Assembly: GCA_036308445.1 (NCBI GenBank)
Contig: JAXJVS010000048.1
Coordinates: forward strand, 19,455 to 83,454
DNA length: 64,000 bases
Direction: 5' to 3'
Source: MGBC113645 sp036308445
Lineage (GTDB): Bacteria; Bacillota_I; Bacilli_A; Erysipelotrichales; Coprobacillaceae
Below the pieces are notes generated by a model. It worked only from the letters and a program-made list of their open reading frames with translations. It made no database searches and was not told where the DNA came from. Every line of letters starts with the position of its first letter. Within the stretch, counting starts at the first letter, position 1. Below are positions 25,554 to 33,977 of this stretch, in pieces. The position numbers and the translations under genes were made by a program.

Positions 25554-26511
25554 CTGGGGGATTTTAGGAACAGGTTGGATTGCAACTGAGATGGGTGAAG
25601 CTTTAAATAGAGTTAATGGTGAAATCTATGCAGTATGTGATGTGACATTAGAAGCTGCTCAAAAGTATGCAGATAAGTTTGGTGTAGTGAAAGCTTATGG
25701 CAATGCTGATGATATGATTAATGATGAGAATATAGATATTATTTATATAGCTACTCCTCATAATCTTCATCATCGCTTTCTGATTCAGTCATTAAAGGCT
25801 GGTAAACATGTTTTCTGTGAAAAAGCTATTACAGTTAATGATCAACAATTGGAGGAAGCAGTTGCCATCGCCAAAGAAAAGAATCTCGTCATAAGTGATG
25901 GTGTTACATTGTTCCATATGCCATTGTTTAAGAAATTAAAGGAAATTGTTGATAGCGGAGCTATCGGAAAAGTAAAGATGGTCCAGGTTAATTTTGGCAG
26001 CTGCAAAGAATATGATGTCACAAATCGTTTCTTCTCTAAGGAATTAGCTGGAGGAGCGTTATTGGATATCGGAGTTTATGCTACAAGCTTTGCAAGATAT
26101 TTTATGGCAAGCAGACCGGATACAGTATTAACGACTGCAAACTTCTTTGAAACAGGAGTAGATGAGACATCAGGAATTATACTGAGAAATCCAGAAGGAG
26201 AGATGGCAGTAATGGCTCTAACAATGAGAGCAAAACAGCCAAAGCGAGGAGTAGTAGCAGGAGAATTGGGATATATAGAAGTCAACAATTATCCAAGAGG
26301 AGATAAAGCAACAATTACATATACAGAAGATGGAAGAGTAGAGACTATTGAAGTAGGAGAGACTGCAAAGGCATTGGATTATGAAGTGCTAGATATGCAG
26401 GATTATGTTTTGAATAAGACAGGAGAAAGCAATCTAGAATATATTCGTGATGTCATGCATACATTAACAGAAATTAGAACTCAATGGGGAATGGTTTATC
26501 CTTTTGAATAG
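25540..26511 (+). CDS. Gfo/Idh/MocA-family oxidoreductase
   Basis: A 323-residue NAD(P)-dependent sugar or cyclitol dehydrogenase. The Rossmann motif GILGTGWIATEM is at the N-terminus, with IIYIATPHNLHHRFLIQSLKAGKHVFCEKAITVN, where EKA replaces the usual EKP of the active site. The GGALLDIGVYATSFARYF block matches the family's GGGxLxDxGxH helix. Substrate is unknown. Codon use changes inside the gene: up to about base 25850 it favours T-ending codons like its neighbours. From about 25850 to 26480 it favours A-ending GGA/GTA/GCA/ATA/AGA, with more C and G. This suggests a recombinant 3' half. Confidence 0.85.
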   Translation: MKKLNWGILGTGWIATEMGEALNRVNGEIYAVCDVTLEAAQKYADKFGVVKAYGNADDMINDENIDIIYIATPHNLHHRFLIQSLKAGKHVFCEKAITVNDQQLEEAVAIAKEKNLVISDGVTLFHMPLFKKLKEIVDSGAIGKVKMVQVNFGSCKEYDVTNRFFSKELAGGALLDIGVYATSFARYFMASRPDTVLTTANFFETGVDETSGIILRNPEGEMAVMALTMRAKQPKRGVVAGELGYIEVNNYPRGDKATITYTEDGRVETIEVGETAKALDYEVLDMQDYVLNKTGESNLEYIRDVMHTLTEIRTQWGMVYPFE

Positions 26512-26538
26512 AAACTAAGAGAAATCTTAGTTTTTTTC
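26512..26538 (+). terminator. Terminator after the oxidoreductase gene
   Basis: AAACTAAGA (26512-26520), GAAA loop, TCTTAGTTT (26525-26533), then T and C. It also lies at the end of the leftward rhodanese gene. Confidence 0.85.
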
Positions 26539-26540
26539 TT

Positions 26541-26852
26541 TTAGAAATAATTATTGTTTGTTGAATGTAATAATGTATAGAATCCGCCAATAAAACTATA
26601 AGCATTATATCCTTCTTTTCTTAAATCCTCTACTAATTCCTTAGATGCATGGCCATAGTTACAAATGATATAAATAGGAGTTGTTTTGTTAAATCTTTTT
26701 TTATATAGATAAAACATATTATAGGGAATATTGATAGATGTTCTAATATGTTGTTTATTAAATTCATACTCATCTCGTATGTCAATAATAATAGAATTAT
26801 TGTTGATTAAGTCTTTTATTTGGTTAGTATTAATTAAAAAAGAGTTGTTCAT
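26541..26852 (-). CDS. Rhodanese-like domain protein
   Basis: A 103-residue single rhodanese domain. It has IIDIRDEYEFNKQHIRTSINIPYNMF (the first CH2 motif: DxRxxxEFxxxHI...SINIP) and the active-site loop YIICNYGHAS, with the catalytic Cys. GGF near the C-terminus is standard. It could carry persulfide sulfur or remain an uncharacterised thiol transferase. The start has AAAGGTGA. It is divergent from pgk, with the two starts about 84 bases apart. Confidence 0.88.
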   Translation of the reverse strand: MNNSFLINTNQIKDLINNNSIIIDIRDEYEFNKQHIRTSINIPYNMFYLYKKRFNKTTPIYIICNYGHASKELVEDLRKEGYNAYSFIGGFYTLLHSTNNNYF

Positions 26853-26884
26853 AAAATCACCTTTAATATAAGATATGAAATTAA

Positions 26885-26913
26885 TTGAAAAGTGTGTGTG
26901 AGAATGTTATAAT
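26885..26913 (+). promoter_or_regulatory. Promoter of pgk-tpiA
   Basis: TTGAAA (26885-26890), 17-bp spacer, perfect TATAAT (26908-26913). Confidence 0.85.
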
Positions 26914-26935
26914 TTGCACATGGAGGAATGTTAAA

Positions 26936-28120
26936 ATGAACAAGAAAACAATTAAAGATATTGAAGTTACTGGAAAAACAGTCTTAGTACGTGTTGACTT
27001 CAATGTACCAAGAAACAAAGAAACAGGAGAAATTACAAATGACAATAGAATTGTCGCTGCTTTACCTACATTAAAATATTTATTAGAAAAACAACCTAAA
27101 GCAGTTGTATTATTCTCACACTTAGGAAAAGTTAAAACTGAAGAAGACAAAGCTAAAAATAACTTAGCTGTTGTTGCTCCTAGATTAGCTGAATTATTAG
27201 GAGTTGATGTAAAATTCGTAAATTGTACAAGAGGAGAAGAACTTGAAACTGCTGTTAAAGAAGCTAATAATGGTCAAGTTATCTTAGTACAAAATACTCG
27301 TTATGAAAAAGGTGAAAGTAAAAATGATCCTGAATTAGGTGCTTATTGGGCATCTTTAGGGGATGTATTTGTTGAAGATGCATTTGGTTCAGTACATAGA
27401 GCTCATGCTTCTACTGCTGGTATCCCTGCTCATTTACCATCTGCAGCTGGTTTCTTAGTTGAAAAAGAAATTGCTTATATTGGAAAAGCTGTAAGTAATC
27501 CAGAAAGACCAATGGTTGCTATCTTAGGTGGTGCTAAAGTTTCTGATAAGATTTTAGTTATCGAAAACTTATTAAAAATTGCTGATAAAGTTATCGTTGG
27601 TGGAGGTATGTCATATACTTTTGCTGCTGCTCAAGGGCATACAATTGGAAATTCTTTAGTTGAAGAAGATAGAATTGAAATCGCTAAAGAATTAATCGCT
27701 AAAGGTGGAGATAAATTAATCTTACCTGTTGACTCTGTAGCTAATACTGCATTTGCTGCTGAAGGTGATATTAAAGTTGTTGGTGAAGATGTACCTGAAG
27801 GATACATGGGATTAGATATCGGACCTAAATCAGTTGAAAATATTAAAGCTGCTTTAGAAGGTGCTAAAACTGTAGTATGGAATGGACCTATGGGTGTATT
27901 CGAAATGGAACCATTTGCTAAAGGAACAATTGCTGTATGTGAAGCATTAGCAAATTTACCAGAAGCTAATACAATTATCGGTGGTGGAGATAGTGCTGCT
28001 GCTGTTATGCAATTAGGATATGCTGATAAAGTATCTCATATTTCTACTGGTGGTGGAGCTTCATTAGAATACATGGAAGGTAAAGTATTACCAGGTATTG
28101 CTGCTATTGATGATAAATAA
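26936..28120 (+). CDS. pgk: Phosphoglycerate kinase
   Basis: A 394-residue glycolytic kinase that makes ATP from 1,3-bisphosphoglycerate. ATG 26936 has GGAGG at 26922-26926; the longer frame begins at the -35 hexamer and cannot be translated from this promoter. It shows KTVLVRVDFNVPR, LFSHLGK, DAFGSVHRAHAST, MVAILGGAKVSDKI, VVWNGPMGVFEM and the nucleotide motif TIIGGGDSAAAV. Codons are strongly biased, as expected for a highly expressed gene. gapA is not adjacent here, unlike the common gap-pgk-tpi order. Confidence 0.97.
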   Translation: MNKKTIKDIEVTGKTVLVRVDFNVPRNKETGEITNDNRIVAALPTLKYLLEKQPKAVVLFSHLGKVKTEEDKAKNNLAVVAPRLAELLGVDVKFVNCTRGEELETAVKEANNGQVILVQNTRYEKGESKNDPELGAYWASLGDVFVEDAFGSVHRAHASTAGIPAHLPSAAGFLVEKEIAYIGKAVSNPERPMVAILGGAKVSDKILVIENLLKIADKVIVGGGMSYTFAAAQGHTIGNSLVEEDRIEIAKELIAKGGDKLILPVDSVANTAFAAEGDIKVVGEDVPEGYMGLDIGPKSVENIKAALEGAKTVVWNGPMGVFEMEPFAKGTIAVCEALANLPEANTIIGGGDSAAAVMQLGYADKVSHISTGGGASLEYMEGKVLPGIAAIDDK

Positions 28121-28141
28121 TATATAGGGAGATTGAGAATA

Positions 28142-28885
28142 ATGAGAAAACCAATTATCGTAGGAAACTGGAAAATGAATAAAACAATTGCTGATACTAA
28201 AGCATTTGTTGAAGCAGTTGATCCTTATGTAACAGAATCAGCTGACTGGGGAATTGCAACTCCTTATTTAGCATTACAAACTGCTAAAGAAAACGCTAAA
28301 AAATTATTAGTTGCTGCTGAAAACTGCCATTTCAAAGACAGTGGAGCTTACACTGGTGAAGTAAGTGTTGAAATGTTAAAAGAAATTGGTGTTGAATGGG
28401 TTATCTTAGGACACTCTGAAAGAAGACAATATTTTGGTGAAACTGATGAAACAGTTAATGCTAAAATGTTACAAGTTCTTAAAAATGATTTAACTCCAAT
28501 CGTATGTGTTGGTGAAACATTAGAAGAATATGAAGCTGGAACTACTAAAGATGTTGTTAAAACACAAACTGTAGCTGCATTCAAAGATGTATGTCCAAAA
28601 TGTGCTAGTAGAGTAGTTATTGCTTATGAACCAGTATGGGCTATCGGTACTGGAAAAACTGCTACTAATGAAATTGCTCAAGATGTTTGTGCATATATTA
28701 GAACAGTTGTTGCTGATTTATATGATCAAGAAACTGCTGATAAAGTAAGAATCCAATATGGTGGATCAGTTAAACCTGAAGGATTAAAAACTTTATTAGA
28801 ACAACCTGATATTGATGGTGCATTAGTTGGTGGAGCATCTTTACAAGTTGATTCTTATAAAGCGATGATTGATAACTTAGGATAA
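28142..28885 (+). CDS. tpiA: Triosephosphate isomerase
   Basis: A 247-residue TIM barrel interconverting DHAP and G3P. It has VGNWKMNKT at the start (catalytic Lys), VILGHSERRQYFGETDE (catalytic His) and VIAYEPVWAIGTGKTAT (catalytic Glu), with IQYGGSVKPEG and DGALVGGASL phosphate-binding loops. ATG 28142 was chosen for GGGAGA upstream and the family N-terminus. It is 21 bases behind pgk and ends with a UUCG-type terminator. Confidence 0.97.
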   Translation: MRKPIIVGNWKMNKTIADTKAFVEAVDPYVTESADWGIATPYLALQTAKENAKKLLVAAENCHFKDSGAYTGEVSVEMLKEIGVEWVILGHSERRQYFGETDETVNAKMLQVLKNDLTPIVCVGETLEEYEAGTTKDVVKTQTVAAFKDVCPKCASRVVIAYEPVWAIGTGKTATNEIAQDVCAYIRTVVADLYDQETADKVRIQYGGSVKPEGLKTLLEQPDIDGALVGGASLQVDSYKAMIDNLG

Positions 28886-28891
28886 TGAATG

Positions 28892-28915
28892 AAAGGATCT
28901 TCGGATCCTTTTTAT
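28892..28915 (+). terminator. Terminator of pgk-tpiA
   Basis: AAAGGATC (28892-28899), TTCG tetraloop, GATCCTTT (28904-28911), then T run. Confidence 0.92.
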
Positions 28916-29869
28916 TATTGTGAAAATTTATATTTCATTGAATATATAAAGTCATTTATTAAAAAAATTATGTAAATATTAATAATAATAAAAAACAATC
29001 AAAAGAGCAGATAGAGGATTTTTATTACTAAGTTTTGTAGAGTATAATGTAAGAGCAATAATAGTAAGAAAGATATTTATTTAGTGAAGCTATTTATTGA
29101 TAATAACCAGTTAATCAAGGATGATAAGATAGGAGAAAATAGATTTTTCTTTTAATCATTATTTTATAGTTTATATCTCTTATAAATATAATTTGTGCTT
29201 CATTATGATTCTTATTATTGCTGCAAAAAATTTTTAGATGTGAGAATAGCTAGCAGCAGTAAATGCACCTATTAAGTTCATTGATATGTAAATTACAGAG
29301 TAAAGTATTTACGCCTATAGGAAAGAAATTTACATCAATGGACGGATAATTGTTCCGACGATATAACAGATATTAGAATAGTAAATATACTTTCTTCATT
29401 ATTTTTTTTAGTTTTAGAAAGCTATTCAGCAATATTAGAAATCACATTTCCAAAGAACTTTATAAATAATGCAATGAGTTGAGTAAGAGAGATTTTGAGA
29501 TGATAATAGGGTAGAATACAGTGATATTCATAATAAATGTTGATAAGAGTTTAATATGTTTATATATATTTTTGTGATTAAAATGAAAATAAGGCGAAAT
29601 GTTTTTATTACCATATACACCATATTATTGTTCTAAAAAACATTGTATTTTTTTAAAAAAAAGTAGATTGAAATTTCTTAAGATGTGAACAGATGATTAT
29701 ATTTCTTGATCAACTGTAGTGTTATTATTTCCTATAGTGTTTATAATGTATGAAATAGATTTTTATAATGACATCTTTTTCTGTTCGATATTGAATTTAT
29801 TTAATCATATTTTTGCTTTAATTTATGTATTATAATATATGAGTTTTATTAATCACTAAACATATTTTG
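28916..29869. other. About 950 bases without a supportable gene
   Basis: Very AT-rich, with no long frame on either strand and no convincing RNA motif. On the minus strand, short pieces between roughly 29280 and 29500 read like protein (for example SIFTILISVISSEQLS) but are broken by stops and frame changes. A decayed gene is possible and cannot be identified by eye. It is the longest gene-free stretch in the window. Confidence 0.5.
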
Positions 29870-29898
29870 TTGACAAATAACAATAAGTGTATTATCAT
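29870..29898 (+). promoter_or_regulatory. Promoter of the ATP-grasp/alpha-E/transglutaminase operon
   Basis: TTGACA (29870-29875), 17-bp spacer, TATCAT (29893-29898). Confidence 0.75.
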
Positions 29899-29902
29899 CT
29901 TA

Positions 29903-29933
29903 ATAAATAATTATCAATGTGATAATTATTTAT
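29903..29933 (+). repeat. Perfect 14-bp inverted repeat in the 5' leader
   Basis: ATAAATAATTATCA (29903-29916), ATG, TGATAATTATTTAT (29920-29933). It begins at the predicted transcription start. It could be an operator; the ATTATCA/TGATAAT halves resemble Fur/PerR half-sites, but in inside-out order. It could also be a 5' mRNA hairpin. Confidence 0.6.
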
Positions 29934-29951
29934 AAGTGAGGGGATGGTTAA

Positions 29952-31265
29952 ATGTATAAACTAGTTCAGTATGAAAAGAGCATTAATGAATCATTAGAAA
30001 GATATGGAGTCAAGTTCGGTATTTATAAAAATAATCATTTTAAGGAACAATTTTTTCCTTTTGATGTTATTCCTAGAATTATTAGTAAAGAAGAATTTGA
30101 TTATCTGGAGAAAGGTTTGATTCAAAGAGTTGATGCTTTAAATGCTTTTTTGAGAGATATTTATAGTAATCAACAGATTATCAAAGATGGAGTTATACCT
30201 GAGGAATTTGTTTTTATAACAAAAGGGTATCTTCCTGAATGTAATGGGATTATTCCACCAAAAGGGGTATATAGTCATATTTCAGGAATTGACTTAGTAC
30301 AGGGAAAAAATAAGGAATGGTATATTCTTGAAGATAATTTAAGAATCCCTTCTGGTGCTAGTTATCCAATGATTGCTAGGGAATTAAGTCGTAAAGCTTC
30401 GCCATTAACTTATATGAATAATGATATTGTTGATAATAGAAATTATGGAAAAATGTTGAAAGAGACTATGGATTATGTAAATTGTGGTGGAATTAATGTT
30501 ATTTTAACACCTGGACGTTATAACTCAGCCTATTTTGAACATTCTTATTTGGCTGAAAAGACAGGAGCAATATTAGCAACTTATAATGAATTAGTAGTAG
30601 AAAAAAATTATTTATACTATAAAAATCATATTGGAGAAAAATTAAAAGTTGGTAGTTTATATCGTCGTATATCTGATGAATATTTAGATCCATTAACATT
30701 CTTACCTGAGTCTTTGATAGGTATTCCTAATTTAATATCAGTTTATAGAGCTGGTAATGTTGCAATTATTAATGCTCCTGGTAATGGTGTAGCGGATGAT
30801 AAAGGTATATATTATTTTGTGCCTAAGATGATTGAATATTATTTACATCAAAAAGCTATTTTAAAGAATGCACCAACATACTTACCTTATTATCCAGAAG
30901 ATCAGAAATATATTTTAGAAAATATTGATAAGTTAGTTATTAAAGATGTTGCAGAGGCTGGCGGATATGGTGTTATTTTCGGCAAAGATTTAAAAGGAGA
31001 TAAATTAGATGAATTAATTTATCTCATTAAGACTGAACCAAGACGTTGGATAGGTCAAGAAGTGGTAGATTTTATTGATTTGGAGGTTCATGAAGAGGGG
31101 ACAACAGTTATGCGAAAAGCAGATTTAAGAGCTTTTGTTTTATCTGGGGAAAAGACAAGAGTATGGGCAAGTGGTTTAACACGTTTTTCAAAAGAACCTG
31201 GTTCATTTGTTGTGAATTCATCACAAGGGGGAGGCTTTAAAGATACATGGGTGCTATCACGATAG
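29952..31265 (+). CDS. Circularly permuted ATP-grasp protein (DUF404/DUF407 type)
   Basis: A 437-residue predicted ATP-dependent amide- or peptide-bond-forming enzyme. Diagnostic parts are the N-terminal QRVDALNAFLRDIYSNQQIIKDGVIPEEF, GIDLVQGKNKEWYILEDNLRIPSGASYPM, VILTPGRYNSAYFEHSYLAEKTGA, and VYRRISDEYLDPLTF-like sequence reading SLYRRISDEYLDPLTFLPES. The NAPGNGVADDKGIYYFVP and DVAEAGGYGVIFGKD blocks follow. Family members are usually somewhat longer at the C-terminus. It overlaps the alpha-E gene by 19 bases and is followed by a transglutaminase gene. This trio is a known but biochemically undefined cassette, proposed by comparative genomics to make and process small peptides. GAGGGG precedes the ATG. 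Confidence 0.88.
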   Translation: MYKLVQYEKSINESLERYGVKFGIYKNNHFKEQFFPFDVIPRIISKEEFDYLEKGLIQRVDALNAFLRDIYSNQQIIKDGVIPEEFVFITKGYLPECNGIIPPKGVYSHISGIDLVQGKNKEWYILEDNLRIPSGASYPMIARELSRKASPLTYMNNDIVDNRNYGKMLKETMDYVNCGGINVILTPGRYNSAYFEHSYLAEKTGAILATYNELVVEKNYLYYKNHIGEKLKVGSLYRRISDEYLDPLTFLPESLIGIPNLISVYRAGNVAIINAPGNGVADDKGIYYFVPKMIEYYLHQKAILKNAPTYLPYYPEDQKYILENIDKLVIKDVAEAGGYGVIFGKDLKGDKLDELIYLIKTEPRRWIGQEVVDFIDLEVHEEGTTVMRKADLRAFVLSGEKTRVWASGLTRFSKEPGSFVVNSSQGGGFKDTWVLSR

Positions 31266-31915
31266 AGAAGAGTAATAGTTTATTCTGGTTAGGACGTTAT
31301 ATTGAAAGAGTTTTTATTACAACTCGTTATTATAGTCAATTATTTGATGTTATGCTTGATAAAAATTCAGAAGTTTATCATGACTATTGTAAGAAATTAG
31401 ATATTAATGATTTTTATTATAATGATGCTCATTTTATGATGTCGTACTTATATGATTCAGATAATATTGATTCTATTTATTCAAACTTAAGAAGAGCATA
31501 TGATAATGCAGTTGTATTAAGAGATGAAATAAGTAGTGAAGTTTTATCATATATTCAAATGGGAATGAATACTTTTGCGAAAATGGAGGAAACTGAGGCT
31601 CCAATTATGTTGTTACAAGATATTATTGATGATATTTATGCTTTTTGGGGGAGTTTAGGAGATGATGCTGATGCTTGTAGCAAAGATATAATTAAATTAG
31701 GGAAATTAGCAGAAAGAGTGGACATGTATTGTCGCTTGGATTATTCTTCATCTATGATTGATAAATCGTATCATAAGTTACTTTATTGTATTAAAAGACT
31801 TTCTGAAGAGACTGATATTACAGGATTAGAAGAGTACGATACGAATATTTTGCCTGATACTTTTATCATGATGAAAAATATAGTTAATTTAACAGGTTTA
31901 TTTGAGGTAGGATAA
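31247..31915 (+). CDS. Alpha-E domain protein (DUF403)
   Basis: A 222-residue all-helical protein. The N-terminal SNSLFWLGRYIERVFITTRYYSQLFDVML is the family signature (A/S-xxLFWLGRYxERA), with LRRAYDNAVVLRDEISSEVLSYIQ and LGKLAERVDMYCRL further on. Usual members have about 300 residues, so this is a shortened version. Function is unknown. The family occurs almost only next to the circularly permuted ATP-grasp protein and transglutaminases. The start lies inside the previous gene, with GGGGGAGG 12 bases upstream. Confidence 0.85.
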   Translation: MGAITIEKSNSLFWLGRYIERVFITTRYYSQLFDVMLDKNSEVYHDYCKKLDINDFYYNDAHFMMSYLYDSDNIDSIYSNLRRAYDNAVVLRDEISSEVLSYIQMGMNTFAKMEETEAPIMLLQDIIDDIYAFWGSLGDDADACSKDIIKLGKLAERVDMYCRLDYSSSMIDKSYHKLLYCIKRLSEETDITGLEEYDTNILPDTFIMMKNIVNLTGLFEVG

Positions 31916-31916
31916 G

Positions 31917-32687
31917 TTGAAGATTTTAGATTTTGAATATAATTATAAGCTGGAATTTGATCAAGATATTTCTGATCAACAGTTTCAGCTTCGTTGTATT
32001 CCTAGAGATGGAACGCATCAGAAGGTTTTGGAAATAGATTATTATATACAACCTGTAGATCAAGTTACCAGATTAAAAGATGGGTTTGGTAATCCTATCT
32101 ATGTAGGCAGTTCATTAAAATTACACAATTATTTTTCTTTTTCAGTTAAAGGAAAGATAAAAGTAGATTCACAACCAATTATACCCGAAGGAGATTGTTA
32201 TCCAGTTTATAAGTATAATACAGAATTGACAAAATCCAGTCCAAAAATAGAAAGATTAGCAAAACAGTTTCATCATTTAAATGATGAAGATAAATGTATT
32301 GCATTAATGCATCAGGTATATAATGATATGACATATGTGCCTGGCATAACTAGCATCTATACATGTGCTGATGAAGCCTATGAATTAAAACAGGGAGTAT
32401 GTCAAGATTATTCGCATATTTTGATTAGTGCACTAAGAACGACAGGGATTCCTGCAAGATATGTTGCTGGAATGATATTAGGAGAAGGATTAACTCATGC
32501 TTGGGTTGAGGCATATGCTGGGAATCATTGGTTAAGATTGGATCCAACCAATAATAAAATGGTTGATGAAGGATACATAAAACTTTCTCATGGCAGAGAT
32601 TTTCATGATTGTATCATCGATAAAGGAATGTTTAATGGGAATTGTAAACAAAAACAAAAAGTAAGTGTCATTGTGAAAGAAATATAG
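31917..32687 (+). CDS. Transglutaminase-like protease/ligase, third gene of the cassette
   Basis: A 256-residue protein starting at a TTG one base after the alpha-E stop, with GAGGTAGGA upstream and no ATG nearby. The N-terminal half is the beta-rich domain usual in these proteins. The catalytic triad is visible: Cys in ELKQGVCQDYSHILISALR, His in GLTHAWVEAYAG and Asp in WLRLDPTNN. GIPARYVAGMI between them is a standard transglutaminase block. It probably cleaves or forms isopeptide/amide bonds made by the ATP-grasp partner (inference from family context). No signal peptide is visible, so it acts in the cytoplasm. Confidence 0.88.
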   Translation: MKILDFEYNYKLEFDQDISDQQFQLRCIPRDGTHQKVLEIDYYIQPVDQVTRLKDGFGNPIYVGSSLKLHNYFSFSVKGKIKVDSQPIIPEGDCYPVYKYNTELTKSSPKIERLAKQFHHLNDEDKCIALMHQVYNDMTYVPGITSIYTCADEAYELKQGVCQDYSHILISALRTTGIPARYVAGMILGEGLTHAWVEAYAGNHWLRLDPTNNKMVDEGYIKLSHGRDFHDCIIDKGMFNGNCKQKQKVSVIVKEI

Positions 32688-32708
32688 ACAATTTTAGTAG
32701 AATGTTGC

Positions 32709-32737
32709 TTGAAATCATTCTTTTATATTGGTATACT
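32709..32737 (+). promoter_or_regulatory. Promoter of the manganese riboswitch transcript
   Basis: TTGAAA (32709-32714), 17-bp spacer, TATACT (32732-32737). Confidence 0.8.
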
Positions 32738-32744
32738 AGTCCCA

Positions 32745-32832
32745 GTTTAAAGGGGAGTAGCTTCTTCGTGTTTCGCTCGTCATCACGTTTAACAACCGGG
32801 TGAAATGGACACATTAGTGGTAAGCAAGACCT
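32745..32832 (+). promoter_or_regulatory. yybP-ykoY manganese riboswitch
   Basis: The leader shows the conserved blocks of this class in order: AAAGGGGAGTAGC (from about 32749), CGTCATCACG, AACCGGG, and GTAAGCAAGACC (to about 32832). Known members bind Mn2+ and switch on exporters. The 3' strand GCAAGACCT runs into the terminator stem at 32829-32869. Mn2+ binding would therefore favour readthrough, the usual logic for this class. Confidence 0.88.
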
Positions 32833-32869
32833 TTATCACATTTTTATAATGTGATAAGGGCCTTTTTAT
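32829..32869 (+). terminator. Riboswitch expression-platform terminator
   Basis: CCTTTATCACATT (32830-32842) pairs with AATGTGATAAGGG (32848-32860), followed by CC and T5. It precedes the AGGAGG of the antiporter gene by 5 bases. Confidence 0.85.
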
Positions 32870-32886
32870 TGTTAGGAGGAAAGATT

Positions 32887-33831
32887 ATGATACTAGATAT
32901 TGTTTTGTTGGTTGTAGGATTTGTAATGCTGATAAAAGGTGCAGATGTTTTTGTGGAAGGAGCATCTAAAGTTGCAAGCAAATTTCATATTCCTGAAATT
33001 GTTATTGGATTAACAATTGTAGCATTTGGAACTAGTGCTCCTGAAGCAGCGGTAAGTATTGCTTCAGCTTATAAAGGAACTGCAGGTATCGCAGTGGGTA
33101 ATATTATTGGAAGTAATATTTGTAATGTTTTACTTATTTTAGGTGTAGCAGGGATGATTGCTAGTTTAAAAGTAAAGAAAAATACTTTAAATATTGAAAC
33201 TCCTTATGTTGTTGGGATTACTGTTTTATTATTAGCTGTGGGGTTAACTGGAAATAGCGTAGGTAGATTAGATGGTGTTATTCTATGGGTATTTTTTATT
33301 CTTTATTTAACATATTTATATTGGTTAAGTAAAAATGGAGATGAAGATGCGATTGAAGATGTAGCAGAATTAGAAAAAAGTGATACATTATTAAAGTTAA
33401 TTATCATGATTGTATTAGGTATTGTCTGCGTTGTTTTTGGTAGCAATATCACTGTAGATGCTGCAAGTCATATTGCCACTTCTTTTGGAGTTAGTGATCG
33501 TATTATTGGTTTAACTATTGTAGCTATCGGAACATCTTTACCAGAATTAGTAACTTCAGTCAGTGCTTCATTAAAAGGTAAGAATGATATCGCAGTAGGA
33601 AATATTATTGGAAGTAATATTTTTAATATCTTGTTTGTATTAGGAACTGCTGCTTTAGTTTCACCAACTGCTATTCCATTTGTATCAACTTTTGTATTTG
33701 ATTTTATTGTAGCTATTGCTGCTTTGATTATTTTCTTATTATTTATTGATAGAAAAAATATGAGTTTAAGAAAGATTGGCGCAGCATTGATGTTTGTATT
33801 TTATATTGCTTATATTATTTATATTTTATAA
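32887..33831 (+). CDS. CaCA-family cation antiporter, predicted Mn2+/Ca2+ exporter
   Basis: A 314-residue membrane protein (YrbG/CaxA type) with about ten helices and the duplicated alpha-repeat: IVAFGTSAPEAAVS...AVGNIIGSNICNVLLILG in the first half and IVAIGTSLPELVTS...AVGNIIGSNIFNILFVLG in the second. The paired acidic residues (APEA, LPEL) are the cation ligands. Family members exchange Ca2+ for Na+ or H+. Because a Mn2+ riboswitch controls this one, Mn2+ export is the better prediction here. ATG 32887 with AGGAGG; the longer frame starts inside the terminator. Confidence 0.9.
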   Translation: MILDIVLLVVGFVMLIKGADVFVEGASKVASKFHIPEIVIGLTIVAFGTSAPEAAVSIASAYKGTAGIAVGNIIGSNICNVLLILGVAGMIASLKVKKNTLNIETPYVVGITVLLLAVGLTGNSVGRLDGVILWVFFILYLTYLYWLSKNGDEDAIEDVAELEKSDTLLKLIIMIVLGIVCVVFGSNITVDAASHIATSFGVSDRIIGLTIVAIGTSLPELVTSVSASLKGKNDIAVGNIIGSNIFNILFVLGTAALVSPTAIPFVSTFVFDFIVAIAALIIFLLFIDRKNMSLRKIGAALMFVFYIAYIIYIL

Positions 33832-33853
33832 AAAATTTACACAAAAAATGAAT

Positions 33854-33890
33854 AAAAAGGCTTACAGAAAAATGTAAGCCTTTTTATTTT
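33854..33890 (+). terminator. Intrinsic terminator after the antiporter gene
   Basis: AAAAAGGCTTACA (33854-33866), loop GAAAAA, TGTAAGCCTTTTT (33873-33885), then more T. Confidence 0.93.
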
Positions 33891-33910
33891 TGAAAAAATT
33901 TACATCTTGC

Positions 33911-33939
33911 TTGTTTTTTCACATGGAATATAGTATAGT
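33911..33939 (+). promoter_or_regulatory. Promoter of adhE
   Basis: TTGTTT (33911-33916), 17-bp spacer, TATAGT (33934-33939). Confidence 0.65.
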
Positions 33940-33977
33940 TTTCTTGTACAAAAAAATAAAAATTGGAGGACAAAAAA

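Noticed and set aside
28916..29869. A possible gene or transposon in the 950-base gap
   Set aside because: No long frame, no terminal inverted repeats and no transposase motif could be read; only broken minus-strand fragments.
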